Shown here one piece after another: positions 27,301-34,737 of a stretch of DNA of 64,000 nt (positions are counted from its first letter, which is position 1; each line of letters starts with the position of its first letter). The notes under the pieces are model-generated. The model was not told where the DNA came from and made no database searches. It worked only from the letters and a program-made list of their open reading frames with translations. A program made the translations under genes and the position numbers. Origin of the DNA: a virus. The stretch spans positions 27,549 through 91,548 of IMG/VR virus record IMGVR_UViG_3300029286_000020, one strand, 5' to 3'.

Positions 27301-29188
27301 CATCGTCAGAGATGTCCTCGATCTTCTCGATTGCAGGAAGCATGGCGCTGACCGGCAGGTCAACTTTCTTCTTCTTGAAGAGGTCGAACAGCGCTCCGTA
27401 AATCAGAGGTGATGGGTTCGGCTTGTACGTCGTGTCGAGGCTGTCTTTGCCGATGAACTTGAGAGCTTGATCCTTGTCAATCCCAACAACGTTGCCGTCA
27501 TTGGTGAGCATGAAGTTCGCAGCCTTCGCGTCGTGACTGGCAAGGGCCCAGTCAAGGACGCGCTCCTTCATCAGCCGCGCGAGTTGGTCGGGAGTCAACG
27601 TCGTCAGGTCAACCTTGCTGAGGTCGGTCTTGATGTTCGGGATCATCGGCTGAACGGATCCTGATCCAACACCGCTCACAGTTCCAACAGCAACAGGGAT
27701 GGCGCCTTCCGCGCCGAAAACCTTGGCAGCGATATTCGCGTAGGCAGCAGCGGCGAGCGCAGGAGCATTCGCGCCCGTTTTGAAGAGGAAGGTGTTTCCT
27801 GCTGCATCTTTGACGAACTGCTTTGGATGCGCTCCACCCAACGAAGCCTTTGCGTCACCGACGAGAGACAAGGTCGTCAGAGGCGGGATGGCAGGCAAGC
27901 CCAGACCTCCCGATGTGACGGGAGCGGTCTGGGTTGCGGTCGGTGTCGTTGTGGTGGGAGCAGGCGGGGCTGCCCGGGGAGTCTTAGGCCCCTTGAGGAT
28001 GACAACCACCCTGAACGCTTGTCCGACAAGGGCGGATGTGTCGGCAGCGTGAATGCCGTCGAGCCACCACTTCCCACCGATCTTCTCGAAGGTGAACCCT
28101 TTGGGGTTCTGAATCGTGACGCCTTCCTGCCCATTGTTCAGGTCCGCAAGGTTGAAGGTCACGAAACCGGGCGGGGCCGGAGAGGTGGCAGGAGGCGTCG
28201 GAAGAGAGATTGCGGCCACAGGGGCAGGGGTCGGAAGCGGGACCGGAGCTGCAGGAGCAGGAGCCGGTGTCAGCATTGGTGATGCAGCCATCGGCTTGAA
28301 CTTCACAACGTCGATGTCGTCGTCGTCTTCGTCCGACGTGACATTGACGAGACCAGCTTTCTTGGCTGAGGCAATCGCCTTGTTGACCGTCTTCGCGGCT
28401 TTCGCAAAGTCGTCTTCGGAGGCGTCGTCACCCCCGGCCAAGGCAACAGTCGCGTCAACGTCGTTGCCGTGCTTGTGCAGCGACTCCAGCGCCTTGAACT
28501 CCATTGATCCGGGCGCGAAGTTTAGGATCTTCGCCGCGTTTGCAACCTCAGGCGCAACCGGGTTCAACCCGGGAACAGCGAAGCCAAGCGCAGCGGCCTG
28601 CGCCTTCCAGTTTGCTCCGTAGACCTTCAGCAGCACCGAAGTGACCTGTGGGTTCTTCAGCAGCTTGAGGTCGGTCGTCGGGTCTTGACCGAATTGGACC
28701 GCGTGAAGGTAGGCGTCCAGCGGAACAGACGCTGTTCCGCCGAGCGCAGCCTGCACATCAGCCTTCGTGATCGCCTGTGGCGACACAGGGGCGGCAGGAC
28801 CGGGGCTGGGCTGAGGTACCGGCGCCGATGCAGGCTGCAGGTCGTGGAGGGGCTCCGCCGCGCTCGACTGGCCTTCCTTCGTCAGCACGTCCTTCAGGGT
28901 CTTGTTCAGATCCTTCAGGATGAGGTCGGTCGCCGCCTTGTAATGCTTCGGGATCTCCCCGATGACTGTGTTCGCCAGAGGCGTCCCCGGCTCCGGGTCT
29001 ACAAGGTCGTCGATGTACTTGAAGACATTCGCGTGCTTGATGTGGACGGGAACGAGGCCGAGGCTCTTGTTCCCGTCCTTGTGTTTGTACGCGTAGACGA
29101 ACTTCGGAGTGATCCGAAACGCAGAGGCTTCCGCCAGAGCTACGGCTTCAAGCAGCGACATCGCCTGCTTCGGACTGGAGTCGGTCAT
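24350..29188 (-). CDS. Giant multidomain protein: two tandem kinase-like domains, PASTA-like domain
   Basis: 1612 residues, the largest gene in the window. Residues 1-400: helices and Pro/Ala linkers. Two repeats of a kinase-like fold follow. Domain 1 (about 430-680) has GGAHPKQFVKDAAG, then DWALASHDAKAANFMLT and VGIDKDQALKF. Domain 2 (about 735-990) has GIGGAGEKFFFAGPDG, then DWLMSQHDTHAANFV and LSVDKEQGFKF. D-x4-N and a later Asp (D553/N558/D571; D851/N856/D869) resemble catalytic loops of HipA- and PI3/4-kinase-like enzymes. Each ends in a conserved helix (KNVRKDLEAFL; QNIRKDFESFI). Residues 1108-1167 look like a PASTA domain (LKNLTLSEAEESLKQLGLTP). Residues 1430-1612 were not recognised. 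A virion-carried or injected effector is possible; this is inference. Confidence 0.85.
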   Translation of the reverse strand: MTDSSPKQAMSLLEAVALAEASAFRITPKFVYAYKHKDGNKSLGLVPVHIKHANVFKYIDDLVDPEPGTPLANTVIGEIPKHYKAATDLILKDLNKTLKDVLTKEGQSSAAEPLHDLQPASAPVPQPSPGPAAPVSPQAITKADVQAALGGTASVPLDAYLHAVQFGQDPTTDLKLLKNPQVTSVLLKVYGANWKAQAAALGFAVPGLNPVAPEVANAAKILNFAPGSMEFKALESLHKHGNDVDATVALAGGDDASEDDFAKAAKTVNKAIASAKKAGLVNVTSDEDDDDIDVVKFKPMAASPMLTPAPAPAAPVPLPTPAPVAAISLPTPPATSPAPPGFVTFNLADLNNGQEGVTIQNPKGFTFEKIGGKWWLDGIHAADTSALVGQAFRVVVILKGPKTPRAAPPAPTTTTPTATQTAPVTSGGLGLPAIPPLTTLSLVGDAKASLGGAHPKQFVKDAAGNTFLFKTGANAPALAAAAYANIAAKVFGAEGAIPVAVGTVSGVGSGSVQPMIPNIKTDLSKVDLTTLTPDQLARLMKERVLDWALASHDAKAANFMLTNDGNVVGIDKDQALKFIGKDSLDTTYKPNPSPLIYGALFDLFKKKKVDLPVSAMLPAIEKIEDISDDAWLANLGPYLGAKGGSPKELTVLKDEILKRKKNVRKDLEAFLTGVFQERGDIGMTDTFEFEAGKVSLATKAGKKKKKDLGGISVPPMGSILSPPQLPSISSLVPEGAASGIGGAGEKFFFAGPDGKYLVKLARSKNKAKIEPFRIAAQEMFSQVSSVVRPGKSIPVGNVPEGYKGIPASIQPWMAGATPLGAAGTNPSLLTDSERKDVAEEHALDWLMSQHDTHAANFVRRPDGALLSVDKEQGFKFMLPGTAESADGDKLAIDYHPNKVENEPYYNKFWKAFADGSMSFDPKEMTGAIERIEAISDSDYTQLLSKFASEAKFKDDPKKVAEFLDLALARKQNIRKDFESFIGGLYAKRTKKKGTFTFAGGWDDGTGVTAPAAPPAAPVSGVQPQLEVDVTKTGKLGASGVDLYSPANAQAPVAPVAPPNPWGYSDPPKGKMWSVKSGSTFFSTGPDGNFYKTKPPKGPDGAPDGASENVIVKLKNLTLSEAEESLKQLGLTPLSLKVKGEFVIAMMPKTELAKGQASGKNISVLVDLPPAAPPPSGKGTVVPKPGVLKNVVLDEQKETVALIKNIEKAKLSLGKVMIADGNMVEHNSMMVQRHKDAKGKTFYRVSFKLREAAQNKMTGGTASEFDYPKMSYDPATDTWVESGGKLSGGTFETRKWTSGDSQLSMGTGENGQRTFLGMVVADVYPKAGQSVEDALEGLLITANPAVGKAVMTPPSKDDLDVMKLSSMLWAVAPQLSNSLPEKGRTSENLRAILKKNGYTDAELNSIRLEKVGFNGRVVPVLPGRSKKILAANPKMKYVRHGFGSVDKVVKHLLSGSIAVGDRLQLGIPTSGTTSGSADINTGGADYLFTKPGLEDNKDFAWGEIQMVVDPSELDRLDVFTHSGDNYGKTSGTPFDNRQPLESSSTQGKTEMMFRHGFSPNKVIKIRTQSATARNQVIAGLKAAGVTDFNGMPVEDLVVHSDDFYTDHLKPAGY

Positions 29189-29214
29189 GCGAGCCTCAGG
29201 CGAACGTGGTGAAC

Positions 29215-29229
29215 GGAACCGTATGGTCC
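29215..29229 (-). repeat. GGACC element variant between giant gene and upstream gene
   Basis: Reads GGACCATACGGTTCC on the minus strand, immediately after the stop of the 255-residue gene. Confidence 0.6.
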
Positions 29230-29997
29230 TCAGGCCAGCTCAAAGCCACCAATCTCAGGGTCCTCTTCAACCGCAAGCGCGATCTCGATGCCCTTCGACT
29301 TGGCCTCGTACTTCTCCTTCGCACGGGCGCGGGCGATCAGCTCGACGGCGCGACGGTTGATGCCTTGCGTCCTGCCGAACAGTGGGTTGGCCGAGTCGCG
29401 AGCGTCGAAGCAGGCGTCGATGAGCGCCTTCTTCTCGGAGTCGGTCAGCTCACCATTCTCCAACCCAATCTTCTTCGCCGCATCGCGAAGGAGCTTCTGA
29501 GCGCGAGCCGACTTGTTCAGGAAGTCCTTCACCGATGGCCCAAGGCCCTTGGCCGTGAAGGCGATGCCATCAGCGATGTCCTTGTCGGTCATCGTCTTGA
29601 TGTCGACGCTGCTCGACTTCTTCCCGACGGAGGGCGTCACCTTGTAGAGATCCCACGCCAGCGCGAGGCTGTAGAACGCTTGACGGGCCTCGGCGAAGGG
29701 CCCGTAGATGCCGTCGACAGCGTGCTTCATCTTCAGGCAGGCGGATTCGGTGTCCATCGCGGCCCGCTTCGCGGCAATGCCGCCGTCCGCGATGGCTGCC
29801 TCTTCGGCAAACTTGGCCACCTTCGCCGCAGCCTCCTCCAAGTCGTCCCCGGACTTCACAGCTTCGCGGAAGCCATTCGCCGCCTTGAGAGCGTCCCCCG
29901 GGATGTCCGTGCTGGCTCCAGCGTCCTTGACTCCCTTGGACTTCGCAGCCTCAAGGATGGAGCGGGTCTGATCGGCGAGGCGCTTGAGGTCGGACAT
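29230..29997 (-). CDS. Helical protein encoded upstream of the giant gene, 255 aa
   Basis: ATG at 29997 has AGGAG five bases upstream; the longer frame to 30057 overlaps the neighbour and lacks a ribosome site. Ala/Lys/Asp-rich and almost entirely helical, with several amphipathic stretches. No membrane segment or catalytic motif. It precedes the giant gene in the same operon and could be a partner or chaperone. Function unknown. Confidence 0.7.
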   Translation of the reverse strand: MSDLKRLADQTRSILEAAKSKGVKDAGASTDIPGDALKAANGFREAVKSGDDLEEAAAKVAKFAEEAAIADGGIAAKRAAMDTESACLKMKHAVDGIYGPFAEARQAFYSLALAWDLYKVTPSVGKKSSSVDIKTMTDKDIADGIAFTAKGLGPSVKDFLNKSARAQKLLRDAAKKIGLENGELTDSEKKALIDACFDARDSANPLFGRTQGINRRAVELIARARAKEKYEAKSKGIEIALAVEEDPEIGGFELA

Positions 29998-30053
29998 CGA
30001 AACTCCTGATGAGAGGTCGGGACGGGAGACCGTACCCCAACGCAGAAGTCCTC

Positions 30054-30863
30054 TCAAGAATCAAGGACCGCTTTGGCCGTATCTTTGGACTTGTCGAGCG
30101 CCTTCAGAGCCTGCTTCCCTGCCTCTTCAATGAGGGGCGCCAAGAAGTCGTTGACGTCTTCGTTGGCGTGCTTGCAGTAGGCAAGAACCTTGTCGAGGGC
30201 CTTCTTGGTGTTGCGATTCATTTGCACATAGATGTGCTCTTGCTTGCCGAACGAAAACACCATGAAAGAGAGGTTCACCGTGTCGCCGTGCTTGGCGAAG
30301 AGGTGCTGAAGGATGTTGGAGAGGTCTTCGACTGTCTTGGCTTCCTTGGCTTTGTCGTCGAACTCGTCCTGTAGCTCTTTCGGGAGCGACTTCTTCAGCC
30401 CGCGCTTCACATCGCCGACGATCTTCTGGAAGCCCTTTGTGTCAGCGTAGCCCATCAGCTGTTGGAGAGCGTCGGCGCCGTACTTCGTCGCCATTTCTCC
30501 GTAGAGCTTGGCGAACTTCTCTGGATCCAGTTTTCCCTTCAACACGTTCAATCGAACGGTGACGAACTTCTGAAGATCCTCGTCTTGCCACTTCGAGTCT
30601 GAAAGGACCGCACAAGGCAGTTCGTCGAGCCCAATGATCTTGGCTGCCTGCCAGCGATGCTCGCCACCGATGATGCGATAGGTGCCGTCGTCCATCGGCA
30701 CCACTTCGAGGGGATCTAGGAAGCCCACGTCGCGGATCTCGTCGACGAGACGCTGAAAGGTGATCTCGTCTTGACCCTGTGGGTTCCACGAGTTCGGGTG
30801 AATGAGGTCGATGGGGATGTGACGAAGTTCGATGCGACCGGGTTTGACGTCAGGATTGCTCAA
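30054..30863 (-). CDS. ParB-like nuclease-domain protein, 269 aa
   Basis: TTG start with AGGA eight bases upstream. The first 100 residues form a ParB/Srx-type domain: HIPIDLIHPNSWNPQ, LVDEIRDVGFLDPLEVV, then YRIIGGEHRWQAAKIIG, the box with the GEHRW core. In ParB this fold binds CTP; relatives are nucleases or modifiers. The rest is helical and Lys/Asp-rich, without the usual HTH partner domain being evident. No parA gene is seen. It starts a group with small hypothetical genes, SSB and RuvC, so a DNA-processing role is likely rather than plasmid partition. Confidence 0.85.
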   Translation of the reverse strand: MSNPDVKPGRIELRHIPIDLIHPNSWNPQGQDEITFQRLVDEIRDVGFLDPLEVVPMDDGTYRIIGGEHRWQAAKIIGLDELPCAVLSDSKWQDEDLQKFVTVRLNVLKGKLDPEKFAKLYGEMATKYGADALQQLMGYADTKGFQKIVGDVKRGLKKSLPKELQDEFDDKAKEAKTVEDLSNILQHLFAKHGDTVNLSFMVFSFGKQEHIYVQMNRNTKKALDKVLAYCKHANEDVNDFLAPLIEEAGKQALKALDKSKDTAKAVLDS

Positions 30864-30872
30864 GGGGGCGTC

Positions 30873-31094
30873 CTATTGGATGACTTCGACGAGGGTAGCG
30901 CTCTTGGAAGCAACCACCTTCATCTCATTGGTGAACTGGTGAAAGAGCGTGTCGCGATCCGCGTCAGATGACGCGTCCAGAGCCTGCAACCAAGCCTCGT
31001 CGCCGAAGCGAGACCGCCACCGTTCGACAACCGAGGCGAGGAGGTTCAGTTCACCTGCGAGAAGTTCGGCGGTGATTGGCCACGGGTTGTTCAA
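30873..31094 (-). CDS. Small hypothetical protein, 73 aa
   Basis: TTG start overlaps the upstream stop (TTGA) and has GGAG five bases upstream. Helical with several Trp and an acidic middle (LDASSDADRDTLFHQF). Coupled to the 353-residue gene. No function recognised. Confidence 0.6.
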   Translation of the reverse strand: MNNPWPITAELLAGELNLLASVVERWRSRFGDEAWLQALDASSDADRDTLFHQFTNEMKVVASKSATLVEVIQ

Positions 31095-32152
31095 TTGGAC
31101 TCCGGTTCGTCGGTTTGTGACTTGGCAGCTTTGGCAGCGGCAGCAAGGGCACCGAGGCCATACACCACCTCGTCGTCGTCGTCGACCACCACCAAGCGGA
31201 GGCCCACCGACTTCTCGATCTTGGAGAGGAAGCGGAGACGCTGCTCGATGGACGCACCACTCCAGTCCGCCCCCGAGAGAAAGTCGAGGCAGATGAGCGA
31301 GATGAGCGTGGAAGGCGCTTTGGTGTCGCGACCAACCAGATCCTGTGCGCGCTTGAGGGCAAGGTTCACCGTCTCAGCCTGCTCAGACTCCAACTGGAAG
31401 ACCTTGCTGACCCACTTCCGGTCCACGAACGCTTCGCTGGCGGTGTCCGCGTAGTCGCCGGTCGGGCGAGCTTTCGGTGCTGGAGGTACCGAGTGCGGAA
31501 TAAGTATTGCTTTACTGGGCTCTGCGCCCGGTATCTCAGGTGAGTTCTCGGTTGGAAGCATCCCCTCAGGAATCTCGTTGGAGGCCAAGACGGGGTCTGG
31601 CTGACGTGCGATGTCGGCTTGAATCTGGCGGGCCTGTTCCATCGCGACGGTGCGCTTGATGATCTCGACCAGTGTCGTGTAGTTCACCGTCTCTGCGCGG
31701 TCGATCCACTCGACCATGTTCGCCTTCGTGAGAACGCGGACCAGCTCTCGGGCCTTGGACCAACCCAAGCGGATGAATCGCTTCTTCAGTTCCGGGTTCT
31801 GTCCGAGTCCGTCCAGTTCCACTTCGACGCGGTAGAAAATGCGTACCAGACGCTGCGCCTTCTTGTAGTGAAGGGACAGCTCCTTCTCGGCAAATTCACC
31901 GATGTTGTTGTAGCCCCACTTTGCCAGCACGGAGCCGTTCTTTGGATCGCCGTCCACCGGGGCGTCGTAGATGCGGTAGAGAATCTCGCCGAGTTCGAGG
32001 TAGCCCGTCTCGACTTGCTCTGCGAGCACCCGGGCCCGGTGTCTGATGCGACCTGCCCACGACTTCGATCCCACGTCGACGTCGACTCGGTAGTTCTTGG
32101 GCTCCTCTTCAGGGTTCGGGATCAACGTCAGAGCGGCGGTTGGGTTCGTCAA
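31091..32152 (-). CDS. Putative DNA-binding protein, 353 aa
   Basis: TTG at 32152 is chosen because GGAGGA lies five bases upstream; it overlaps the ssb gene by 44 bases. Residues about 25-150 are helical, with YLELGEILYRIY, WGYNNIGEFAEKELSLHYKK and FIRLGWSKARELVRVL segments. I recall this helical arrangement from bacterial and phage DNA-associated proteins of unknown function. The middle is Pro-rich and the C-terminus has an acidic DDDDE loop. It sits with ParB-like, SSB and RuvC genes. DNA binding is inference. Confidence 0.65.
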   Translation of the reverse strand: MTNPTAALTLIPNPEEEPKNYRVDVDVGSKSWAGRIRHRARVLAEQVETGYLELGEILYRIYDAPVDGDPKNGSVLAKWGYNNIGEFAEKELSLHYKKAQRLVRIFYRVEVELDGLGQNPELKKRFIRLGWSKARELVRVLTKANMVEWIDRAETVNYTTLVEIIKRTVAMEQARQIQADIARQPDPVLASNEIPEGMLPTENSPEIPGAEPSKAILIPHSVPPAPKARPTGDYADTASEAFVDRKWVSKVFQLESEQAETVNLALKRAQDLVGRDTKAPSTLISLICLDFLSGADWSGASIEQRLRFLSKIEKSVGLRLVVVDDDDEVVYGLGALAAAAKAAKSQTDEPESN

Positions 32153-32480
32153 AGATTCCTCCACGGATTGGCTGCGGCGGGCCAAAGAAAGACAGCTCCC
32201 ATGCCCGTATCTCAGTCGCTCGTCCAACGGGAGAGTCGCGGTTCATCAGCTCGCCTTCGACGAGGACGTAACAGCCTTTCTCCAGTTTTCCGCGACACGC
32301 CTCAACGAGCCCGTCGATGTAGACGTTGATTTTGACGCAGACCGTCAAGCTTCCTCGGTTCGTGGGACGCTCGGACTCGATGAAGAACGTGCAGGCGTCC
32401 GCGCCTTGGACGTGGGTTTTGGAGAAGGTGATGCGATCAGTGACGTGTCCAGCAATGAAGACTCGGTTGAGGCCGCGCAT
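32109..32480 (-). CDS. ssb: Single-stranded DNA-binding protein, OB fold
   Basis: 123 residues. NRVFIAGHVTDR at the start, then ADACTFFIES, SLTVCVKINVY and KLEKGCYVLVEGEL are the strand pattern of bacterial-type SSB OB folds. A canonical DDDIPF-like tail is absent; it ends in Asp/Pro-rich sequence. The first 136 bases of the gene are also the end of ruvC in another frame. Probably coats single strands in recombination or replication. Confidence 0.85.
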   Translation of the reverse strand: MRGLNRVFIAGHVTDRITFSKTHVQGADACTFFIESERPTNRGSLTVCVKINVYIDGLVEACRGKLEKGCYVLVEGELMNRDSPVGRATEIRAWELSFFGPPQPIRGGIFDEPNRRSDVDPEP

Positions 32481-33088
32481 TCAACCATCCTTCGCAGAAG
32501 CAAGACCTCCGCACTATCGCGGCAAGCGACTACAGCCGCAAGTGCGTCATAAGGGTGCTCAATCTGGCTGGCTGGGATACCAGATTTCGTCATCAAGCCG
32601 GTGGGCCCCACGAGGTCGGCACGGAAAAGAAGGTTCAGCGATGCCTGTACCTCCTCTTTGGATGCGGACTTATTCTGGCACATGGTCTTCTTGATCTCTT
32701 GCGGGGACGCCTGCGTCACAGGGATCCTCTTGAGCGCCGAGAAGGCCGCAATCACCCCCCAGCACATCGCCATCTTCGCCGCGACGGAGGAGCTTCGGGG
32801 GAAGGACATCGTCTCCGCGCAGATGATTTTGATGTCGTAGGACGACACCACAGAGTTCAGCCACGAGGCGATCTCTTTGGCACGCTCCAGATTGTCGTCG
32901 GAGGCTCGGACCTTCCGCTTTGCAGTCGCCTTTGAGGTGCGACACACAGTCATCTTCACCGGACGGTCGTCCTGTGGATTTGGTCCGACGGCGTAGACGC
33001 AGAGGCCGATCGACGCGAAGCCCGGGTCGATGCCCAGCACGTAGAGAGGCCGGAAAGAACCAAGCGGGGCGAGAGGAGACTCGTTCAT
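32345..33088 (-). CDS. ruvC: RuvC-like Holliday junction resolvase
   Basis: 247 residues; ATGA overlap with the upstream Zn-ribbon gene. Acidic catalytic residues are visible: Asp21 in LGIDPGFASIG, Glu92 in CAETMSFP, and His178/Asp181 in EHPYDALAA. The RNase H-like fold cuts four-way junctions, useful before packaging. Residues from about 203 on are Ser/Pro-rich and are encoded over the start of ssb, so this tail is probably an overlap-derived extension outside the catalytic core. Confidence 0.92.
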   Translation of the reverse strand: MNESPLAPLGSFRPLYVLGIDPGFASIGLCVYAVGPNPQDDRPVKMTVCRTSKATAKRKVRASDDNLERAKEIASWLNSVVSSYDIKIICAETMSFPRSSSVAAKMAMCWGVIAAFSALKRIPVTQASPQEIKKTMCQNKSASKEEVQASLNLLFRADLVGPTGLMTKSGIPASQIEHPYDALAAVVACRDSAEVLLLRRMVECAASTESSLLDTSLIASPSPKPTSKARTPARSSSSPSVPRTEEA

Positions 33089-33429
33089 CGTCGACTCGGT
33101 GGGATGCGAGCGGCGGTTCGCTCTGTGAGAATGACTACGCCAAGGACGTCGTCAGCGTCTTTGGACGAAAGGCGCCCATCGGTGAAAACAAAGCGTCTGT
33201 CTGAGTTTCGTTCAATTGAAGCGATGGTGGACGGTACGAGAGGGCTTTGAGATTTCCCCCATGCGCTCTCGTAGAGAACGCACGCGCCGCAGATGAACAG
33301 CGGCGACTGTCGACCAACAGTGATGCCCCACCGGGCTTGTGGCTTGTCGCACTTGGCGCAGTGGGCGCCCCACAGCTTCTGCGGAAGAGGGTTGACAAGG
33401 CTCAGAGATGCAAGTGGGTCGTCGCGCAT
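33085..33429 (-). CDS. Zinc-ribbon protein, 114 aa
   Basis: Starts at ATG 33429 (or GTG three bases earlier), overlapping the upstream stop. Two C-x2-C pairs, HCAKC and ICGAC, about 24 residues apart, make a zinc ribbon. The C-terminal half has alternating strands (RRFVFTDGRLS; LGVVILTER). Between an Exo/Cas4-like nuclease and RuvC, so likely a DNA-processing helper. Function unknown. Confidence 0.7.
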   Translation of the reverse strand: MRDDPLASLSLVNPLPQKLWGAHCAKCDKPQARWGITVGRQSPLFICGACVLYESAWGKSQSPLVPSTIASIERNSDRRFVFTDGRLSSKDADDVLGVVILTERTAARIPPSRR

Positions 33430-34268
33430 CACGGGCTACCGAAGCAGGCTTTGGAAACCGGGCACGCCTTAGCGCGAGCGCAGGAGTCGTTGCCGCAGAT
33501 GCGGTCGGGCAGGGTCTTCGATTCCATACCGGACCATACGGACCTGATGAGGTTGCGGACAAGGTCGATGGTGTCCTCGTCGCGGTCGATGTGATGCTCC
33601 ACGAGGCTGCCAAGCCCGCTCTCGGCCTTCTGCCAGTAGAGGATCTTCCCCCACTTGAACCCGGTGAACATCATGTAGATGTGGGTCTGCACCATGTGCG
33701 CGATCTGTGGCACCTGCTTGATCTCCCGTCCGCCGCGCTCCCCGATGCTTTTGATCTCAAGGATGCCCATGCCTTGGAGGCCGGGAAGCACAAGGAACCC
33801 GTCGCTGTGCCCCGTCAGTCGCAGCGCGTGGTCGACGAACTTGTGCTCGATGAATCGGAACGCTGCGCTTTCGCACTTCAGGCACACCTTCGGCATTGGC
33901 CGGGACCAGTCCTCCGGGCGTGTACCGTCGATGTATTCGCCGTATCGCTTCAAGCACCCCAAGCACTCCCACGTCCCGTAGAGCACGCCCGACTGGCCAA
34001 GCAGCTCGTTCTGAACAGCCCAATGGAGGGCGGTTCCGTGCAAGAAGGTCAGGTTGAGGCCGACGTCGACGGTGTCCCTCCGAACGATCTTGTTGAGAGT
34101 GCAGAGCACCTCTTCACGAGCGCAGAGCGATGGAATTCCAGACGCACGGAGGTAGCTGGCGACGGGATCGAGCGGTTGTTTCGGCTCATCCCGAACAAAA
34201 GTCTCAGAGATGATTCGGAGAAGCGACCCATGGCCGGTCTCTCCCCGCAGTACGTTGGCAAGGCTCAT
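33429..34268 (-). CDS. PD-(D/E)XK exonuclease, Cas4/RecB-like with Cys cluster
   Basis: ATG at 34268 is favoured; the longer frame overlaps the neighbour. 279 residues. The nuclease core is LTGHSDGFLVL (Asp) then GILEIKSIG (Glu-x-Lys), followed by the QTHIYMMFTG helix typical of RecB-type nucleases (Q-x3-Y region). C-terminal cysteines (CGNDSCARAKACPVSKAC) could hold an Fe-S cluster as in Cas4 and AddB-type enzymes; ECLGCLKRYG and CLKC add a second Cys pair set. Probably a DNA end-resection enzyme in phage recombination. A TGTTAC element lies 10 bases upstream. Confidence 0.85.
   Translation of the reverse strand: MSLANVLRGETGHGSLLRIISETFVRDEPKQPLDPVASYLRASGIPSLCAREEVLCTLNKIVRRDTVDVGLNLTFLHGTALHWAVQNELLGQSGVLYGTWECLGCLKRYGEYIDGTRPEDWSRPMPKVCLKCESAAFRFIEHKFVDHALRLTGHSDGFLVLPGLQGMGILEIKSIGERGGREIKQVPQIAHMVQTHIYMMFTGFKWGKILYWQKAESGLGSLVEHHIDRDEDTIDLVRNLIRSVWSGMESKTLPDRICGNDSCARAKACPVSKACFGSP
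33531..33544 (+). repeat. GGACC element variant in nuclease gene
   Basis: GGACCATACGGACC within coding sequence (Arg-Ser-Val-Trp-Ser region). Confidence 0.5.
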
Positions 34269-34278
34269 GTCCGGTGGA

Positions 34279-34284
34279 GTAACA
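34279..34284 (-). promoter_or_regulatory. TGTTAC element upstream of Cas4/RecB-like nuclease
   Basis: Minus-strand TGTTAC ten bases before the ATG. The only weak ribosome site here suggests a short or leaderless transcript, if this is a promoter. Confidence 0.45.
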
Positions 34285-34287
34285 GAC

Positions 34288-34728
34288 TCAGTCGACCGTT
34301 CCCCAGAGGACGTCCATCCAGTCGCGCCGTTTCCCAGCTTCGGATGCAGGGGACTTCCAGCGATGCCCGGACGGCTCGACAAAGGTCTCCTCGGTGTCGT
34401 TGCACTCGCAGTCGGCTCGATGCTCCTGTTTGACAGCGAGGAATAGGTGTCGGGCACGCCCGGGCTCGTGGTTGTCCTCCTCGGCCTCCTGCATTGAGAA
34501 CGACTTCCGCACGAACGCTATGTCTTTGTCGCTCACGACGGCGTTGAGACGAGATGCGCTGACGTGCCACGTTGGGGTGGTGGCTTCCTTGTCGATCGGG
34601 GACGTCATCAGGTCGACGGCGCTGATCACCAGCAGCCCACCGCACTTCCAAGCAGCGGACTTTTCCTCAAGAACCCCGGGGCTCTTTATAGGTTTCCACA
34701 TGGGAGAGGACGGATGTCTGGGGGTCAT
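34288..34728 (-). CDS. Hypothetical protein, 146 aa
   Basis: ATG start with GAGG four bases upstream. Contains the pair CECN near residue 107, a basic helix and Trp-rich C-terminus (RRDWMDVLWGTVD). Located between two nuclease genes. No family recognised. Confidence 0.6.
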   Translation of the reverse strand: MTPRHPSSPMWKPIKSPGVLEEKSAAWKCGGLLVISAVDLMTSPIDKEATTPTWHVSASRLNAVVSDKDIAFVRKSFSMQEAEEDNHEPGRARHLFLAVKQEHRADCECNDTEETFVEPSGHRWKSPASEAGKRRDWMDVLWGTVD

Positions 34729-34737
34729 GGAGCCTCG

